Below, one piece after another: positions 24,399-30,398 of a stretch of 35,640 nt of DNA (position 1 is the first letter of the stretch; the number at the start of each line of letters is the position of its first letter). Origin of the DNA: a virus. Location of the stretch: positions 1-35,640 of IMG/VR virus record IMGVR_UViG_3300037245_000525. The stretch is one strand, 5' to 3'. A program made the position numbers and the translations under genes. Below the pieces are notes generated by a model. It worked only from the letters and a program-made list of their open reading frames with translations. It was not told the origin of the DNA and ran no database searches.

Positions 24399-24886
24399 TT
24401 GCCACCTCCTGGGGGAGTGGCCTTGGCCCAGCGGCCGCGCAATTTGCTGACTGCGTAAAAGTGTCGTTCCCCTCCTGGCGGCACGAAAGGGTCTTGAATG
24501 GCAAGGTAATCATGCCCCGGCCTTTTCACTACTTCATATGCTCCAAAAGGTAAGATCGAGTTGCCGTCAAACCACCACCAACCTGATTCGCTCGGTGATA
24601 CAGGGCTCCACTGCTTGCCCTCCCGGTACAGGGCGAGGGCTTGGCCGACCTTTAGGGCGACAACATGCTCCCACCTTGCACAGTCGGGCGTGGATGATAT
24701 CGCTCTCTCTACCGTCTCCTCCACCAGCCCAGAGTCGGGCGGCTGTATGGCGGCGAGGTCGGCGCGGAGTTTGTCTATCTGCGTGTGGTGGCTATCCAAC
24801 TCACACAGCGGACATTGCTCTGGTTCCCAACACTCTGTTTCAGTCACCGAATCGCAGCAATCCCATTCTCTCCTGTATGTACTCAT
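24395..24886 (-). CDS. Hypothetical Cys-rich protein, first gene after the leader RNA
   Basis: 163 aa from the ATG at 24886 with GGTGG upstream; a longer frame to 24940 would run through the terminator hairpin. N-terminal Cys cluster (CCDS, CWEPEQCPLC) followed by a short coil. The central part has ARWEHVVALKVGQALALYREG. The C-terminal part has GWWWFDG, LPFGAYEVVKR and HFYAVSKLRGRW, the last two reading like a small beta barrel. It is the first gene downstream of the promoter-terminator pair and could be the regulated product or just the head of the late unit. Confidence 0.6.
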   Translation of the reverse strand: MSTYRREWDCCDSVTETECWEPEQCPLCELDSHHTQIDKLRADLAAIQPPDSGLVEETVERAISSTPDCARWEHVVALKVGQALALYREGKQWSPVSPSESGWWWFDGNSILPFGAYEVVKRPGHDYLAIQDPFVPPGGERHFYAVSKLRGRWAKATPPGGGK

Positions 24887-24904
24887 CGCTTTCCACCTTC
24901 CACA

Positions 24905-24963
24905 AATAAAAAGAGCCCCATTCGCGCAGCCACCGACCAAGGGGGAATTGCGAATGAGGCTCT
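24905..24963 (-). terminator. Strong intrinsic terminator
   Basis: Stem of 14 pairs (13 Watson-Crick, one G-U) between 24912-24925 and 24950-24963, followed in the transcript by UUUUUAUUU. It works only on leftward transcripts. It lies 40-90 bases downstream of a promoter with no gene between, so it would stop that promoter's RNA after about 90 bases unless overcome. Confidence 0.8.
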
Positions 24964-24994
24964 AAAAGGTGTTTATCTTCGGTCGGTGACTACA
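24905..24994 (-). ncRNA. Putative ~90-base leader RNA with pseudoknotted terminator
   Basis: From the predicted start near 24994 to the U-tract. The first bases contain CACCGACC (complement of 24981-24988), which pairs perfectly with GGUCGGUG in the terminator loop (24931-24938), giving an H-type pseudoknot. A further segment (24964-24971) can pair with the ribosome site of the next gene (24894-24901), with two G-U pairs. This could be a stable small RNA, an attenuator or riboswitch-like leader, or a terminated late leader like lambda 6S RNA. It rests on sequence complementarity only. Confidence 0.5.
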
Positions 24995-25000
24995 TAAGTT

Positions 25001-25028
25001 ATCTTAGCACGTATCGTCTATAGGTCAA
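25001..25028 (-). promoter_or_regulatory. Promoter ahead of the leader RNA and late accessory genes
   Basis: Reading leftward: TTGACC (25023-25028), a 16-base spacer ending TGC, and TAAGAT (25001-25006): extended -10, four of six with TATAAT. The sequence upstream is AT-rich (UP-element-like). It sits in the 156-base gene-free stretch 24887-25042, just before the leader RNA. Confidence 0.6.
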
Positions 25029-25040
25029 CCCCTTTGTTAA
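25025..25040. promoter_or_regulatory. Operator-like dyad over the -35 box
   Basis: TCAAC-CCCTTT-GTTAA: one mismatch from the TTAAC-N6-GTTAA dyads at 29851 and 29883, with the same 16-base length. It overlaps the -35 hexamer, so a protein bound here would block RNA polymerase or, less likely, contact it. Confidence 0.4.
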
Positions 25041-25042
25041 TA

Positions 25043-25354
25043 TTATTTCGATTTAATCCCATGAAAGACGTCGTGGCACCCACCGTCGAGCGCCAGTAAA
25101 TTGTCGGGCTTGTCGCTGCCACCTTGGCTCTTGTAAATTACATGGTGGAAAGTTACATCCATCCCGCCACCGAGCAACACGCCCCCCTTGCGATCCCACT
25201 GCAAATATTCTCCGCACCGCTCACACCTACCCCCGCACCTTGCCCACACCACCTCGCACGACTCCTCCAGGCGGCGGTGCTTGGCCTTCCTGCGCGCCGG
25301 GTACTTCGCTCTACCCTTGCCGAGCTGGTCGGCCTTGCTGATACCGGGGGTCAT
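25043..25354 (-). CDS. HNH endonuclease
   Basis: 103 aa. CGGRCERCGEYL gives the first zinc Cys pair (C44 and C47). HH at 70-71 starts the beta-beta-alpha metal site, N85 in SDKPDNLLAL is the middle Asn, and GGCHDVFH carries C93, H94 and H98. All HNH key residues are present. Phage HNH proteins act as homing or packaging-associated nucleases. This one sits far from the terminase, so a free-standing nuclease or recombination role is more likely. It overlaps the preceding gene by ATGA. Confidence 0.85.
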   Translation of the reverse strand: MTPGISKADQLGKGRAKYPARRKAKHRRLEESCEVVWARCGGRCERCGEYLQWDRKGGVLLGGGMDVTFHHVIYKSQGGSDKPDNLLALDGGCHDVFHGIKSK

Positions 25355-26181
25355 TTTTCCTGACTCCTATAGATCGCGGGTAATTTCCAATACCTTCCGA
25401 GTGCGTTCCAATCCTTGCCCCAGTCCTGCCGTATCTGCCCTTGATAGAGTTGGGCGAAGGGTAGGAATCCGAGTTTATAAACCTTCCTCGCTCTGTCGTC
25501 AGCCTTTGCAAGAGTGGTCTTGCGCGGATCAAACAAGGTGAAGCACCGTAATTTATTTGCAGATGTATCTTTGAAGTACTTCGCCTTAATCTCTGCCAAC
25601 GTGTCGAAATCCGCATCGGTATCACAGGCGAAAAACATCTCACTCCATTTGATAGTGTCGAGCAAGTCGCGGTGGAACTGACTGAAGCACCGCGCATCTG
25701 CCCCGCCGCTAAACTTTGCGGGTGTTTTATTCTTGCGTAGCATATCAAAAACCGCGCTGACGTGATGATCCGGGCAACCGAAAAGGTTATTATCTAGGCA
25801 GTCATGCCCCTGCGTTATCGGCAATAGTCTAATCTGCCCCTCCCTCTCTGGTACGCTGCAATAGTCGGTACACTCAAAGCAGCACCCACGCATGGACATA
25901 AACCCGCCGCGCCCTATGAATCTGTCGGGCACGAAGGCTGCGCCCTTGTCGCCGTAAGCCGGGCCGCCTATTTCAACATCGTCGAAGTGGTCAGACCATG
26001 CACGATAGAGCCTTTCGGCTTCCTCCATGTCCCATGTGAAAATCACGCTAACCCTTACTGGTTGGTCCGGTGGCGCGTCCAACATGCGCGGATAGGCGTT
26101 GTCCTTCTTGCCCCGTATCGGAGCGAAGGCCAGAGCGTCCGTTGGCGTCATGCCCGTGCGGCTAGGGAATACACGAATCAT
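25351..26181 (-). CDS. Radical-SAM-like phage protein with unusual CX3CX3C motif
   Basis: 276 aa. It matches a phage/prophage family that I recall as radical-SAM-like: MIRVFPSRTGMTPTD, then QPVRVSVIFTWDMEEAERLY, IGGPAYGD, FVPDRF, a Cys motif followed by VPEREG, then DNNLFGC and RCFTLF, ending GFLPFAQLYQG. In the usual enzymes the cluster motif is CX3CX2C. Here C100, C104 and C108 give CX3CX3C (C101 is extra), one residue longer. It may still bind a 4Fe-4S cluster, or be altered in activity. Start chosen at 26181 because MIRVFP is the family start and it overlaps the previous stop by ATGA. Substrate unknown. Confidence 0.7.
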   Translation of the reverse strand: MIRVFPSRTGMTPTDALAFAPIRGKKDNAYPRMLDAPPDQPVRVSVIFTWDMEEAERLYRAWSDHFDDVEIGGPAYGDKGAAFVPDRFIGRGGFMSMRGCCFECTDYCSVPEREGQIRLLPITQGHDCLDNNLFGCPDHHVSAVFDMLRKNKTPAKFSGGADARCFSQFHRDLLDTIKWSEMFFACDTDADFDTLAEIKAKYFKDTSANKLRCFTLFDPRKTTLAKADDRARKVYKLGFLPFAQLYQGQIRQDWGKDWNALGRYWKLPAIYRSQEK

Positions 26182-26516
26182 CGCTCTGACCATGCCCTAA
26201 TCATGTTGGGAAAAGATTTACCGTCCGTTTTTTCAAGCGGTGTTACTGATATAATCTTTTTGCCAAGGGCAAACGCGGCCCCGAGGTCAAAGTGTGACCC
26301 GGTGCTGTCGCTATGGTAGTCGATATGCACAACGTCAGCGCTGCGTATAGCCTCCACGTTGTCCCGACAAATACGCAGCCCCGTTTCGCACTCCTGGTCT
26401 GTATCCCTGTAGGGCCAATGAACTTCGAAGCCGTCGGCCTCAAGGGCGGTCACAATCGCCGCCACTCTTGTTTGATCCTCAACACCGCGTATTTTACAAA
26501 TTAGAAAAGTCTTCAT
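26178..26516 (-). CDS. Nucleoside 2-deoxyribosyltransferase-like protein
   Basis: 112 aa. A Rossmann-like start (MKTFLICKIRG), RDNVEAIRSADVVHIDYH (about 51-68) and GSHFDLGAAFALGKKII (about 73-89) give the pattern of the NDT/TIR-related family, including the acidic residue after the ADVV strand and the G-S-x-F-D-x-G loop that bind nucleoside or nucleotide. The role could be nucleotide salvage, or cleavage of a nucleotide signal. A strong TAGGAGGTAAGGGG site precedes the ATG. It is coupled by ATGA to the radical-SAM-like gene, so the two may modify the same nucleotide pool. Confidence 0.7.
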   Translation of the reverse strand: MKTFLICKIRGVEDQTRVAAIVTALEADGFEVHWPYRDTDQECETGLRICRDNVEAIRSADVVHIDYHSDSTGSHFDLGAAFALGKKIISVTPLEKTDGKSFPNMIRAWSER

Positions 26517-26555
26517 CCCCTTACCTCCTATTCGCTGTAATGCGTGGTTAAATCC

Positions 26556-26705
26556 CTAGTCTTTCGCTGACTTATCCGCAAATGTCATTACCTTGCTGGC
26601 CTTTATTTTGCGCTCGGCGTCAACAATGGCTATCTCCGGGTGCTTGCCGTTGATTATCTGGTATATCTCGGCACAGTAGATTGTTGCGCGTTTGGCTTTA
26701 GTCAT
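26556..26705 (-). CDS. 49-aa hypothetical protein
   Basis: The ATG overlaps the end of the Lar-like gene by 8 bases; the ribosome site is weak, so translation is probably coupled. The product is a basic helical protein (MTKAKRATIYCAEIYQIING, then VDAERKIKASKVM). The following 39 bases to the next gene hold only its ribosome site. No family recognised. Confidence 0.55.
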   Translation of the reverse strand: MTKAKRATIYCAEIYQIINGKHPEIAIVDAERKIKASKVMTFADKSAKD

Positions 26706-26934
26706 CGTCTGCACCGTGTTCCTCCACTTCACAGTTCCAATTTAACACAGCCACATCAGACGTGGACGAGCCGCAGTTGCACTCGAAGTCGCATTTTCTA
26801 CAGCGCCCAAAATAAGTGCGCCCGAATACTTTGTTTTCGACTGTCTGCCACATCGGCAACTCTCCACACTTTGGGCACGGCTTAATAACCGTGAATTGAT
26901 TACACTTGAGCCTGTCGTTTAACTCGCTCATCAT
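26698..26934 (-). CDS. Lar-like zinc protein (restriction alleviation family)
   Basis: 78 aa. CPKC at 20-23 and CRKC at 45-48 with a final VAVLNWN (WN at 66-67) give the pattern of the Lar family: L-K-P-C-P-F-C-G near the start, a second Cys pair and a terminal A-I-x-x-W-N. Lar proteins of phages and prophages modulate type I restriction. Many family members are only small zinc-binding proteins of unknown role, so counter-restriction is inference. It overlaps the helicase stop by ATGA; an ATG at 26931 is an equal alternative start. Confidence 0.65.
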   Translation of the reverse strand: MMSELNDRLKCNQFTVIKPCPKCGELPMWQTVENKVFGRTYFGRCRKCDFECNCGSSTSDVAVLNWNCEVEEHGADDD

Positions 26935-28256
26935 CGCTCTCCCTTGTTGGTGTAGTGTTTCTGGTACTGGTGGTCAAGATTGCGATACGTGGTCGTCGCG
27001 CCGTCCCATTGCATATCAAACCATCCTGTCGGGCCGAACCTCGACTTGCCCACGTATATCCTGCCGATACCTTTTAGGTCTGGGTCGATGGTTTTTAGTT
27101 TACCGCTGTCTTCGTAGTAATCCTGCCTATAAATCAGTAACACCGACGCCGCTGTCTGTTCCGCTTCGCCCGTTTCTTTGACATGCCGGATTGCTGGTAT
27201 CGGCGGGGTTGCCTCTTCGCAGCTGCGCCCCAACTGCGCCAAGCAGATACATGGTAAATCAAAGTCACCCGCCATAGCGTCGAGCCCCAGCAGGCTATCT
27301 GAAAACATGGCCTGCCGGTCGTTGGTTTTGTATTCCCTCATGGCGTTTAGCAGGTCAACGATAACCACCGGCTTCTCTCCGTGCTTGGCGATAAACTGCG
27401 CTGTCGCAGCCCTGATTTTCCCGCTTGTCATGCGGGTGGCGCGGATAACATAGAGGGGTAAGCCGCCTATTCTCGTCGCTGCGCGTGTCATGCTCTCCAG
27501 ATCGGGCATGGTGAAATCGCCTGTTCGGAACTTGCGCCCGTTCACCTTCGCCACCGAAGATACTTCGCGGTCTACAATCTGCTCGTTGCTCATTTCACCA
27601 TTGAAGAACAGCACCGGACGCCCGGCCCTGGCTATCCCCCTGCCCAGCCCCATAGCAAACGCTGTCTTGCCCATCGCTGGACGCCCGGCGACTATTACAA
27701 GGTCGGAGTCGGCTATTGGACATAGGCGGTCAAGGTCGGTATACCCGGTGACTATCCCGGCGGTTTTCTCCTTGTTGTATAGCGCCTCGTAGTGGGCGGT
27801 TCTGTTGGCGTAGAGTTCACCCATTGATACGGGCACGTATTCCCCGGTGTTGGATTCGGATAGCACCTTCTGGAACTTCACCGCCGCCTCGTTGGCCTCT
27901 TCACCATTGCCGATTGCTTGGGCCACTTCCTCCGCTGCGGCCTTCACCCGTCGAGCGTGGGCAAGTTCGCGCAGCTTCCCGGCGTGGTGTTCCATGTGGG
28001 CAATGGTGGGCACTTCGTTGGTCAGGCTCGTAACGTATGACGCGCCGCCGTCCCATAACTTACCCGTGGACTTGAGCTTGTCGCATACGGTGATAATGTC
28101 AAACGGCGCGTTTTCAGCGGCTAGGGTTTTGAGAGCGTCCCACACCCGCTGATGCTTGCCCAGGTGGAAGTCGTCCAACTCCACGGCGGGTAGTACCTGT
28201 GTGAGTAGTGCGCCGCCTAGTACGGCGCGCTCGGTGGATTCGCTGTAGAGGTTCAT
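26931..28256 (-). CDS. dnaB: DnaB-family replicative helicase
   Basis: 441 aa. The N-terminal DnaB domain (LYSESTERAVLGGALL, FHLGKHQRVWDALKTL, YVTSLTNEVPT) is followed by a RecA-like motor: GRPAMGKT at 191-198 (Walker A), VVIVD at 296-300 (Walker B), LAQLGRSCE, the KETGEAEQTAASVLLIYR block and KSRFGPTG (arginine-finger region). It unwinds DNA ahead of the phage fork. The upstream winged-helix protein may load it. There is no strong ribosome site at the ATG; a five-codon reading frame at 28253-28270 with AGGAG overlaps it by ATGA. Confidence 0.9.
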   Translation of the reverse strand: MNLYSESTERAVLGGALLTQVLPAVELDDFHLGKHQRVWDALKTLAAENAPFDIITVCDKLKSTGKLWDGGASYVTSLTNEVPTIAHMEHHAGKLRELAHARRVKAAAEEVAQAIGNGEEANEAAVKFQKVLSESNTGEYVPVSMGELYANRTAHYEALYNKEKTAGIVTGYTDLDRLCPIADSDLVIVAGRPAMGKTAFAMGLGRGIARAGRPVLFFNGEMSNEQIVDREVSSVAKVNGRKFRTGDFTMPDLESMTRAATRIGGLPLYVIRATRMTSGKIRAATAQFIAKHGEKPVVIVDLLNAMREYKTNDRQAMFSDSLLGLDAMAGDFDLPCICLAQLGRSCEEATPPIPAIRHVKETGEAEQTAASVLLIYRQDYYEDSGKLKTIDPDLKGIGRIYVGKSRFGPTGWFDMQWDGATTTYRNLDHQYQKHYTNKGER

Positions 28257-28270
28257 GTTTTTTGCCGCAT
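28253..28270 (-). promoter_or_regulatory. Five-codon reading frame coupled to the helicase start
   Basis: AGGAG, then ATG at 28270 and the codons for MRQKT with a TGA that overlaps the helicase ATG (ACATGA). The helicase ATG itself has no ribosome site at a normal distance, so ribosomes would have to start at the mini frame and restart. Possibly a deliberate coupling element. Confidence 0.35.
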
Positions 28271-28292
28271 TTCTTATCTCCTGCGGTGGGGG

Positions 28293-28586
28293 TTATATAA
28301 TCCCTGCTTCTTCCAATACCTCTTCACACGACTCACAATCATCCCGCATGCATTCTATGTCATGCCCTTTTTCGCACCACAATATTTTGCCACAATTATC
28401 CCACCCGTCTGCATGGTGGTCTTTGCGGCAGTTCTCGCAGAACGAAACTATTTGACGGCACCTCGGCCCCTCCTCGTTGCCCTCTCCATAAGGGCCGAAG
28501 CACTCGTGCTTGTTGTCCCTGTACATCTCCTGCTGTGGCGTATAATCGTCGCATGGCTGTCTGCCCTTCTTGAATTTATCTCTCAT
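28293..28586 (-). CDS. Hypothetical Cys/His-rich protein
   Basis: 97 aa from the ATG at 28586, preceded by AAGGGGGGCC; the frame is open further up, but that part overlaps the previous gene. Contains C, CRQIVSFCENC, HHADGWDNC, WCEKGHDIEC and CESCEEV, at least nine cysteines, so probably several zinc-binding sites. Short basic start (MRDKFKKGRQ) and acidic end. Function unknown. Confidence 0.6.
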   Translation of the reverse strand: MRDKFKKGRQPCDDYTPQQEMYRDNKHECFGPYGEGNEEGPRCRQIVSFCENCRKDHHADGWDNCGKILWCEKGHDIECMRDDCESCEEVLEEAGII

Positions 28587-28716
28587 CTTTTTCGGCCCCC
28601 CTTCTGAAATCGTCACACGCCCCATCAACGCCGATAGTGATACACGACTTCATGCAATCCATGTCGTGATTGTGGGCGCACTCTTCTTGCTCGCACTCAA
28701 CATATATTTTTTCCAC
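28576..28716 (-). CDS. 46-aa Cys-rich microprotein, DUF1540-like
   Basis: Starts with GTG at 28716 after AAGGGGA. The Cys pattern (C8, C13, N16, C21, C25, then ITIGVDGAC and DDF) matches the DUF1540 layout: C-x4-C-x2-N-x4-C, a strand, then C near an acidic-aromatic end. DUF1540 proteins are small metal-binding units of unknown role. It overlaps the next gene by 11 bases, and both are Cys-rich, as is the following one. Confidence 0.55.
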   Translation of the reverse strand: MEKIYVECEQEECAHNHDMDCMKSCITIGVDGACDDFRRGAEKDER

Positions 28717-28726
28717 TATTTTCCCC

Positions 28727-29005
28727 TTATTTGGCAAGGCTTTGGTACGCTGGCATCGGTAAGTTCTCCGGGCCGTCTGGCCTTCGCGCCATTATTTTCT
28801 TAAACTCGCAGTTTACCCCATGTTCGCGACCTTCTAATTCATCGCAAAATAAGCACACAGTTTCGATTGACCCATATTTATTAGTCGTCGGCACCCTCTC
28901 CACGCGCTGTAGGAGTCTTAGGGCGGCGTTAAACTCAGCCTCAACGCCATCACGCATCCATGTAAGTGTCTCTACTTCCTTTTTCAATCTGCTTAGCTCG
29001 CTCAT
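28727..29005 (-). CDS. Hypothetical protein with coiled coil and Cys pair
   Basis: 92 aa. N-terminal coiled coil (SELSRLKKEVETLTWMRDG to about residue 36), a CLFC pair (51-54) and HGVNC, then a proline-containing tail. Strong GAGGAG ribosome site. It lies between the replisome-type protein and the DUF1540-like microprotein. The coiled-coil plus C-x2-C...H..C layout suggests a zinc-stabilised oligomer. Function unknown. Confidence 0.6.
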   Translation of the reverse strand: MSELSRLKKEVETLTWMRDGVEAEFNAALRLLQRVERVPTTNKYGSIETVCLFCDELEGREHGVNCEFKKIMARRPDGPENLPMPAYQSLAK

Positions 29006-29015
29006 TATACTCTCC

Positions 29016-29675
29016 TCATAGGTTATTCCTGGGCTGCTGGGTTGTGGGGGTTGCGTTGAATCCGTTGCGCTCCCATGTTCGCACCGCTGCCTTCCAATCC
29101 TTCATGGCCCCCCGGCCTCCAATCTTAAACCCGTTGGAAGTGTAGTGATCCATCCATGCGTGGGGGTCTACGCCCTTGCCCCGTTCTTGACAGTAGGCTG
29201 TGACCTGTTCGAGGGTGGGGCGCACAAAGGTTTTAGGTTCTTTATTACTTCTTACTTCTTTACCATTCTTGTTTATAGTGTCGTCTCGGTTTGTCCTTCG
29301 TAGCGTCTTCGTAGCGTCTTCGCTGTGGTCTTCATAATTGGTTGGGTCTTGGAAGTGCGCGTAATTTAAGATGGTTATTATTGAGCCGCGTGTGGTCTTC
29401 GTGGTGGTCGCCATAGCGTCTTCGCGTAGTCTTCGTAGAGCCTTCGCAACCTGTGTTTTTGAGTACTGTTTTGGGCAGCACCCAACGTACCATTCGAGCG
29501 CCTTTTGTATGTCTGGGATGCTGAATAGCCCCTGGCCGCGCTTGAACTTTCCATTGTCTTTATGGGTGACGTTGCGGAGCAGAAAGAACCACACTTCCCG
29601 CGTAACTGGTGGGAGGTGGGCCGCGTCCGACTGATCGAAGTAACGAGGCTGGAGGATGTAACCACCGCGTATCAT
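29016..29675 (-). CDS. Replisome organiser-like protein (winged-helix, O/DnaD type)
   Basis: 219 aa from the ATG at 29675 (GGAG seven bases ahead), which overlaps the leader peptide stop (ATGA). N-terminal half: LPPVTREVWFFLLRNV, GLFSIPDIQKALEW, KTQVAKALRRLRED, ITILNY is a winged helix of the type found in phage replication initiation proteins. A basic, polar linker follows (RTNRDDTINKNGKEV), then a C-terminal helical part (TLEQVTAYCQERG, DWKAAVRTWERNG) typical of DnaD/phage replisome organisers. It should bind the origin and load the helicase encoded shortly after it. No repeated origin sites are obvious inside the gene. Confidence 0.75.
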   Translation of the reverse strand: MIRGGYILQPRYFDQSDAAHLPPVTREVWFFLLRNVTHKDNGKFKRGQGLFSIPDIQKALEWYVGCCPKQYSKTQVAKALRRLREDAMATTTKTTRGSIITILNYAHFQDPTNYEDHSEDATKTLRRTNRDDTINKNGKEVRSNKEPKTFVRPTLEQVTAYCQERGKGVDPHAWMDHYTSNGFKIGGRGAMKDWKAAVRTWERNGFNATPTTQQPRNNL

Positions 29676-29776
29676 GTTGGACTCCAAACAAAGAAATCCT
29701 CAGAGATTTGCGCACCGCCAACAGGGTAGCGGGGTTGGGCTTTGCAGCGTCCAACATCTCTGAGGTCTCTAAACAT
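29672..29776 (-). CDS. 34-aa leader peptide upstream of the replisome gene
   Basis: The ATG at 29776 has AGGAG nine bases ahead and the frame ends in a TGA overlapping the next ATG. The peptide (MFRDLRDVGRCKAQPRYPVG and 14 more residues) has no known family and no run of one amino acid. Most of its coding bases are also used in the two competing RNA helices of the leader, so its translation would decide which fold forms. Could be a genuine small protein. Confidence 0.55.
   Translation of the reverse strand: MFRDLRDVGRCKAQPRYPVGGAQISEDFFVWSPT
29674..29765 (-). promoter_or_regulatory. Leader RNA with two mutually exclusive helices
   Basis: Helix A: ten perfect pairs between 29698-29707 and 29756-29765; in the RNA it is followed by AUUUCUUUGUUU, so it can act as a terminator-like fold with a long loop. 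Helix B: nine perfect pairs between 29674-29682 and 29749-29757; its 3' strand covers the ribosome-site edge and the first two bases of the replisome AUG. The 5' strands of A and B overlap by two bases and the helices cross, so they form a pseudoknot or exclude each other. A third small stem (29718-29722 with 29734-29738) lies inside. Confidence 0.5.
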
Positions 29777-29814
29777 TTGGTTAATCTCCTGTTTGTAATT
29801 TATGCGCACCTACT

Positions 29815-29842
29815 ATATTAGCAAAATCTCACCCGTTGTCAA
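29815..29842 (-). promoter_or_regulatory. Promoter for the replisome gene
   Basis: Reading leftward: TTGACA (29837-29842), a 16-base spacer ending TGC, TAATAT (29815-29820): perfect -35, extended -10. The transcript would start near 29808. It is in the 142-base gene-free stretch 29777-29918. Confidence 0.65.
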
Positions 29843-29850
29843 ACCTTTCC

Positions 29851-29866
29851 TTAACATATACGTTAA
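29851..29866. promoter_or_regulatory. Operator-like dyad 1, TTAAC-N6-GTTAA
   Basis: Perfect dyad TTAAC-ATATAC-GTTAA nine bases upstream of the -35 box. The symmetry extends outward (CCTTTCC/AAAGG, one base bulged), so a hairpin is also possible. Same length and half-sites as the dyad at 29883-29898; centres are 32 bases apart, about three helical turns. Confidence 0.55.
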
Positions 29867-29882
29867 GAAAGGATGCTTGCTT

Positions 29883-29898
29883 TTAACCTTTGTGTTAA
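29883..29898. promoter_or_regulatory. Operator-like dyad 2, TTAAC-N6-GTTAA
   Basis: Perfect dyad TTAAC-CTTTGT-GTTAA, on the same face of the helix as dyad 1. Two equal sites about 50-90 bases upstream of the transcript start suggest an activator or a cooperative repressor whose gene is not in this window. Confidence 0.55.
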
Positions 29899-29918
29899 TT
29901 GGCCGATGTTTTGGCCGA

Positions 29919-30398
29919 TCAGCCCTCTTTCCTGAATGTTGCGTATTCGAGGGCCTTGGCTATATCCTGGGCAGCGTCACCCTTGAGCCCGGCGCGTAAG
30001 CGGTATTTAAGTTCGTTGCCGAGACAGTAGGCTTCCCACGGTGATAGTTTTTCTTCGGCGTTGCAACAGTTCAAACATATCTCTATCAATTCCTTGACTT
30101 CTGCCGGGTAATGACCCTTGTAGTGGGCGGGGCTGTGTACCGCGTCGCTGTCGGGTATCACCGTGTCCACCGTGGGCTTTGCTACCCCGGCATACATACC
30201 ATTCCACCACGCCCCTTTAGTGGCCCGATTAGCCCCCCTATTCGGGTCACTATCTGGGCCGATTACCGTGTTGTCGGTGATTTCAAACTCTACCCCGTGG
30301 TCAGCCGGTGCGAACTGGCCGCACTCATGGCATGGCTTGTGTAACTTTAGGGCGCAACGGTGGTAACCCTCAGTGTTATAGTATTTGCAGGCGCTCAT
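29919..30398 (-). CDS. DUF3310 family protein with N-terminal zinc motif
   Basis: 159 aa. The C-terminal half carries the DUF3310 pattern: SPAHYKGHYPAEVKELIEIC, then EAYCLGNELKYRLRAGLKG and DIAKALEYATF. The N-terminal 45 residues form a separate Cys/His unit (CKYYNTEGYHRC, CHECGQF). DUF3310 proteins are widespread in phages beside replication genes, and nucleotide metabolism has been suggested for them. It has a GGAGAGGAG ribosome site and is the last gene before the operator-promoter region. Confidence 0.8.
   Translation of the reverse strand: MSACKYYNTEGYHRCALKLHKPCHECGQFAPADHGVEFEITDNTVIGPDSDPNRGANRATKGAWWNGMYAGVAKPTVDTVIPDSDAVHSPAHYKGHYPAEVKELIEICLNCCNAEEKLSPWEAYCLGNELKYRLRAGLKGDAAQDIAKALEYATFRKEG

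Noticed and set aside
29845-29872. Hairpin after the DUF3310 gene as an intrinsic terminator
   Set aside because: The stem is AT-rich and the U-tract is missing; the repeated TTAAC-N6-GTTAA spacing fits operators better, though termination is not excluded.
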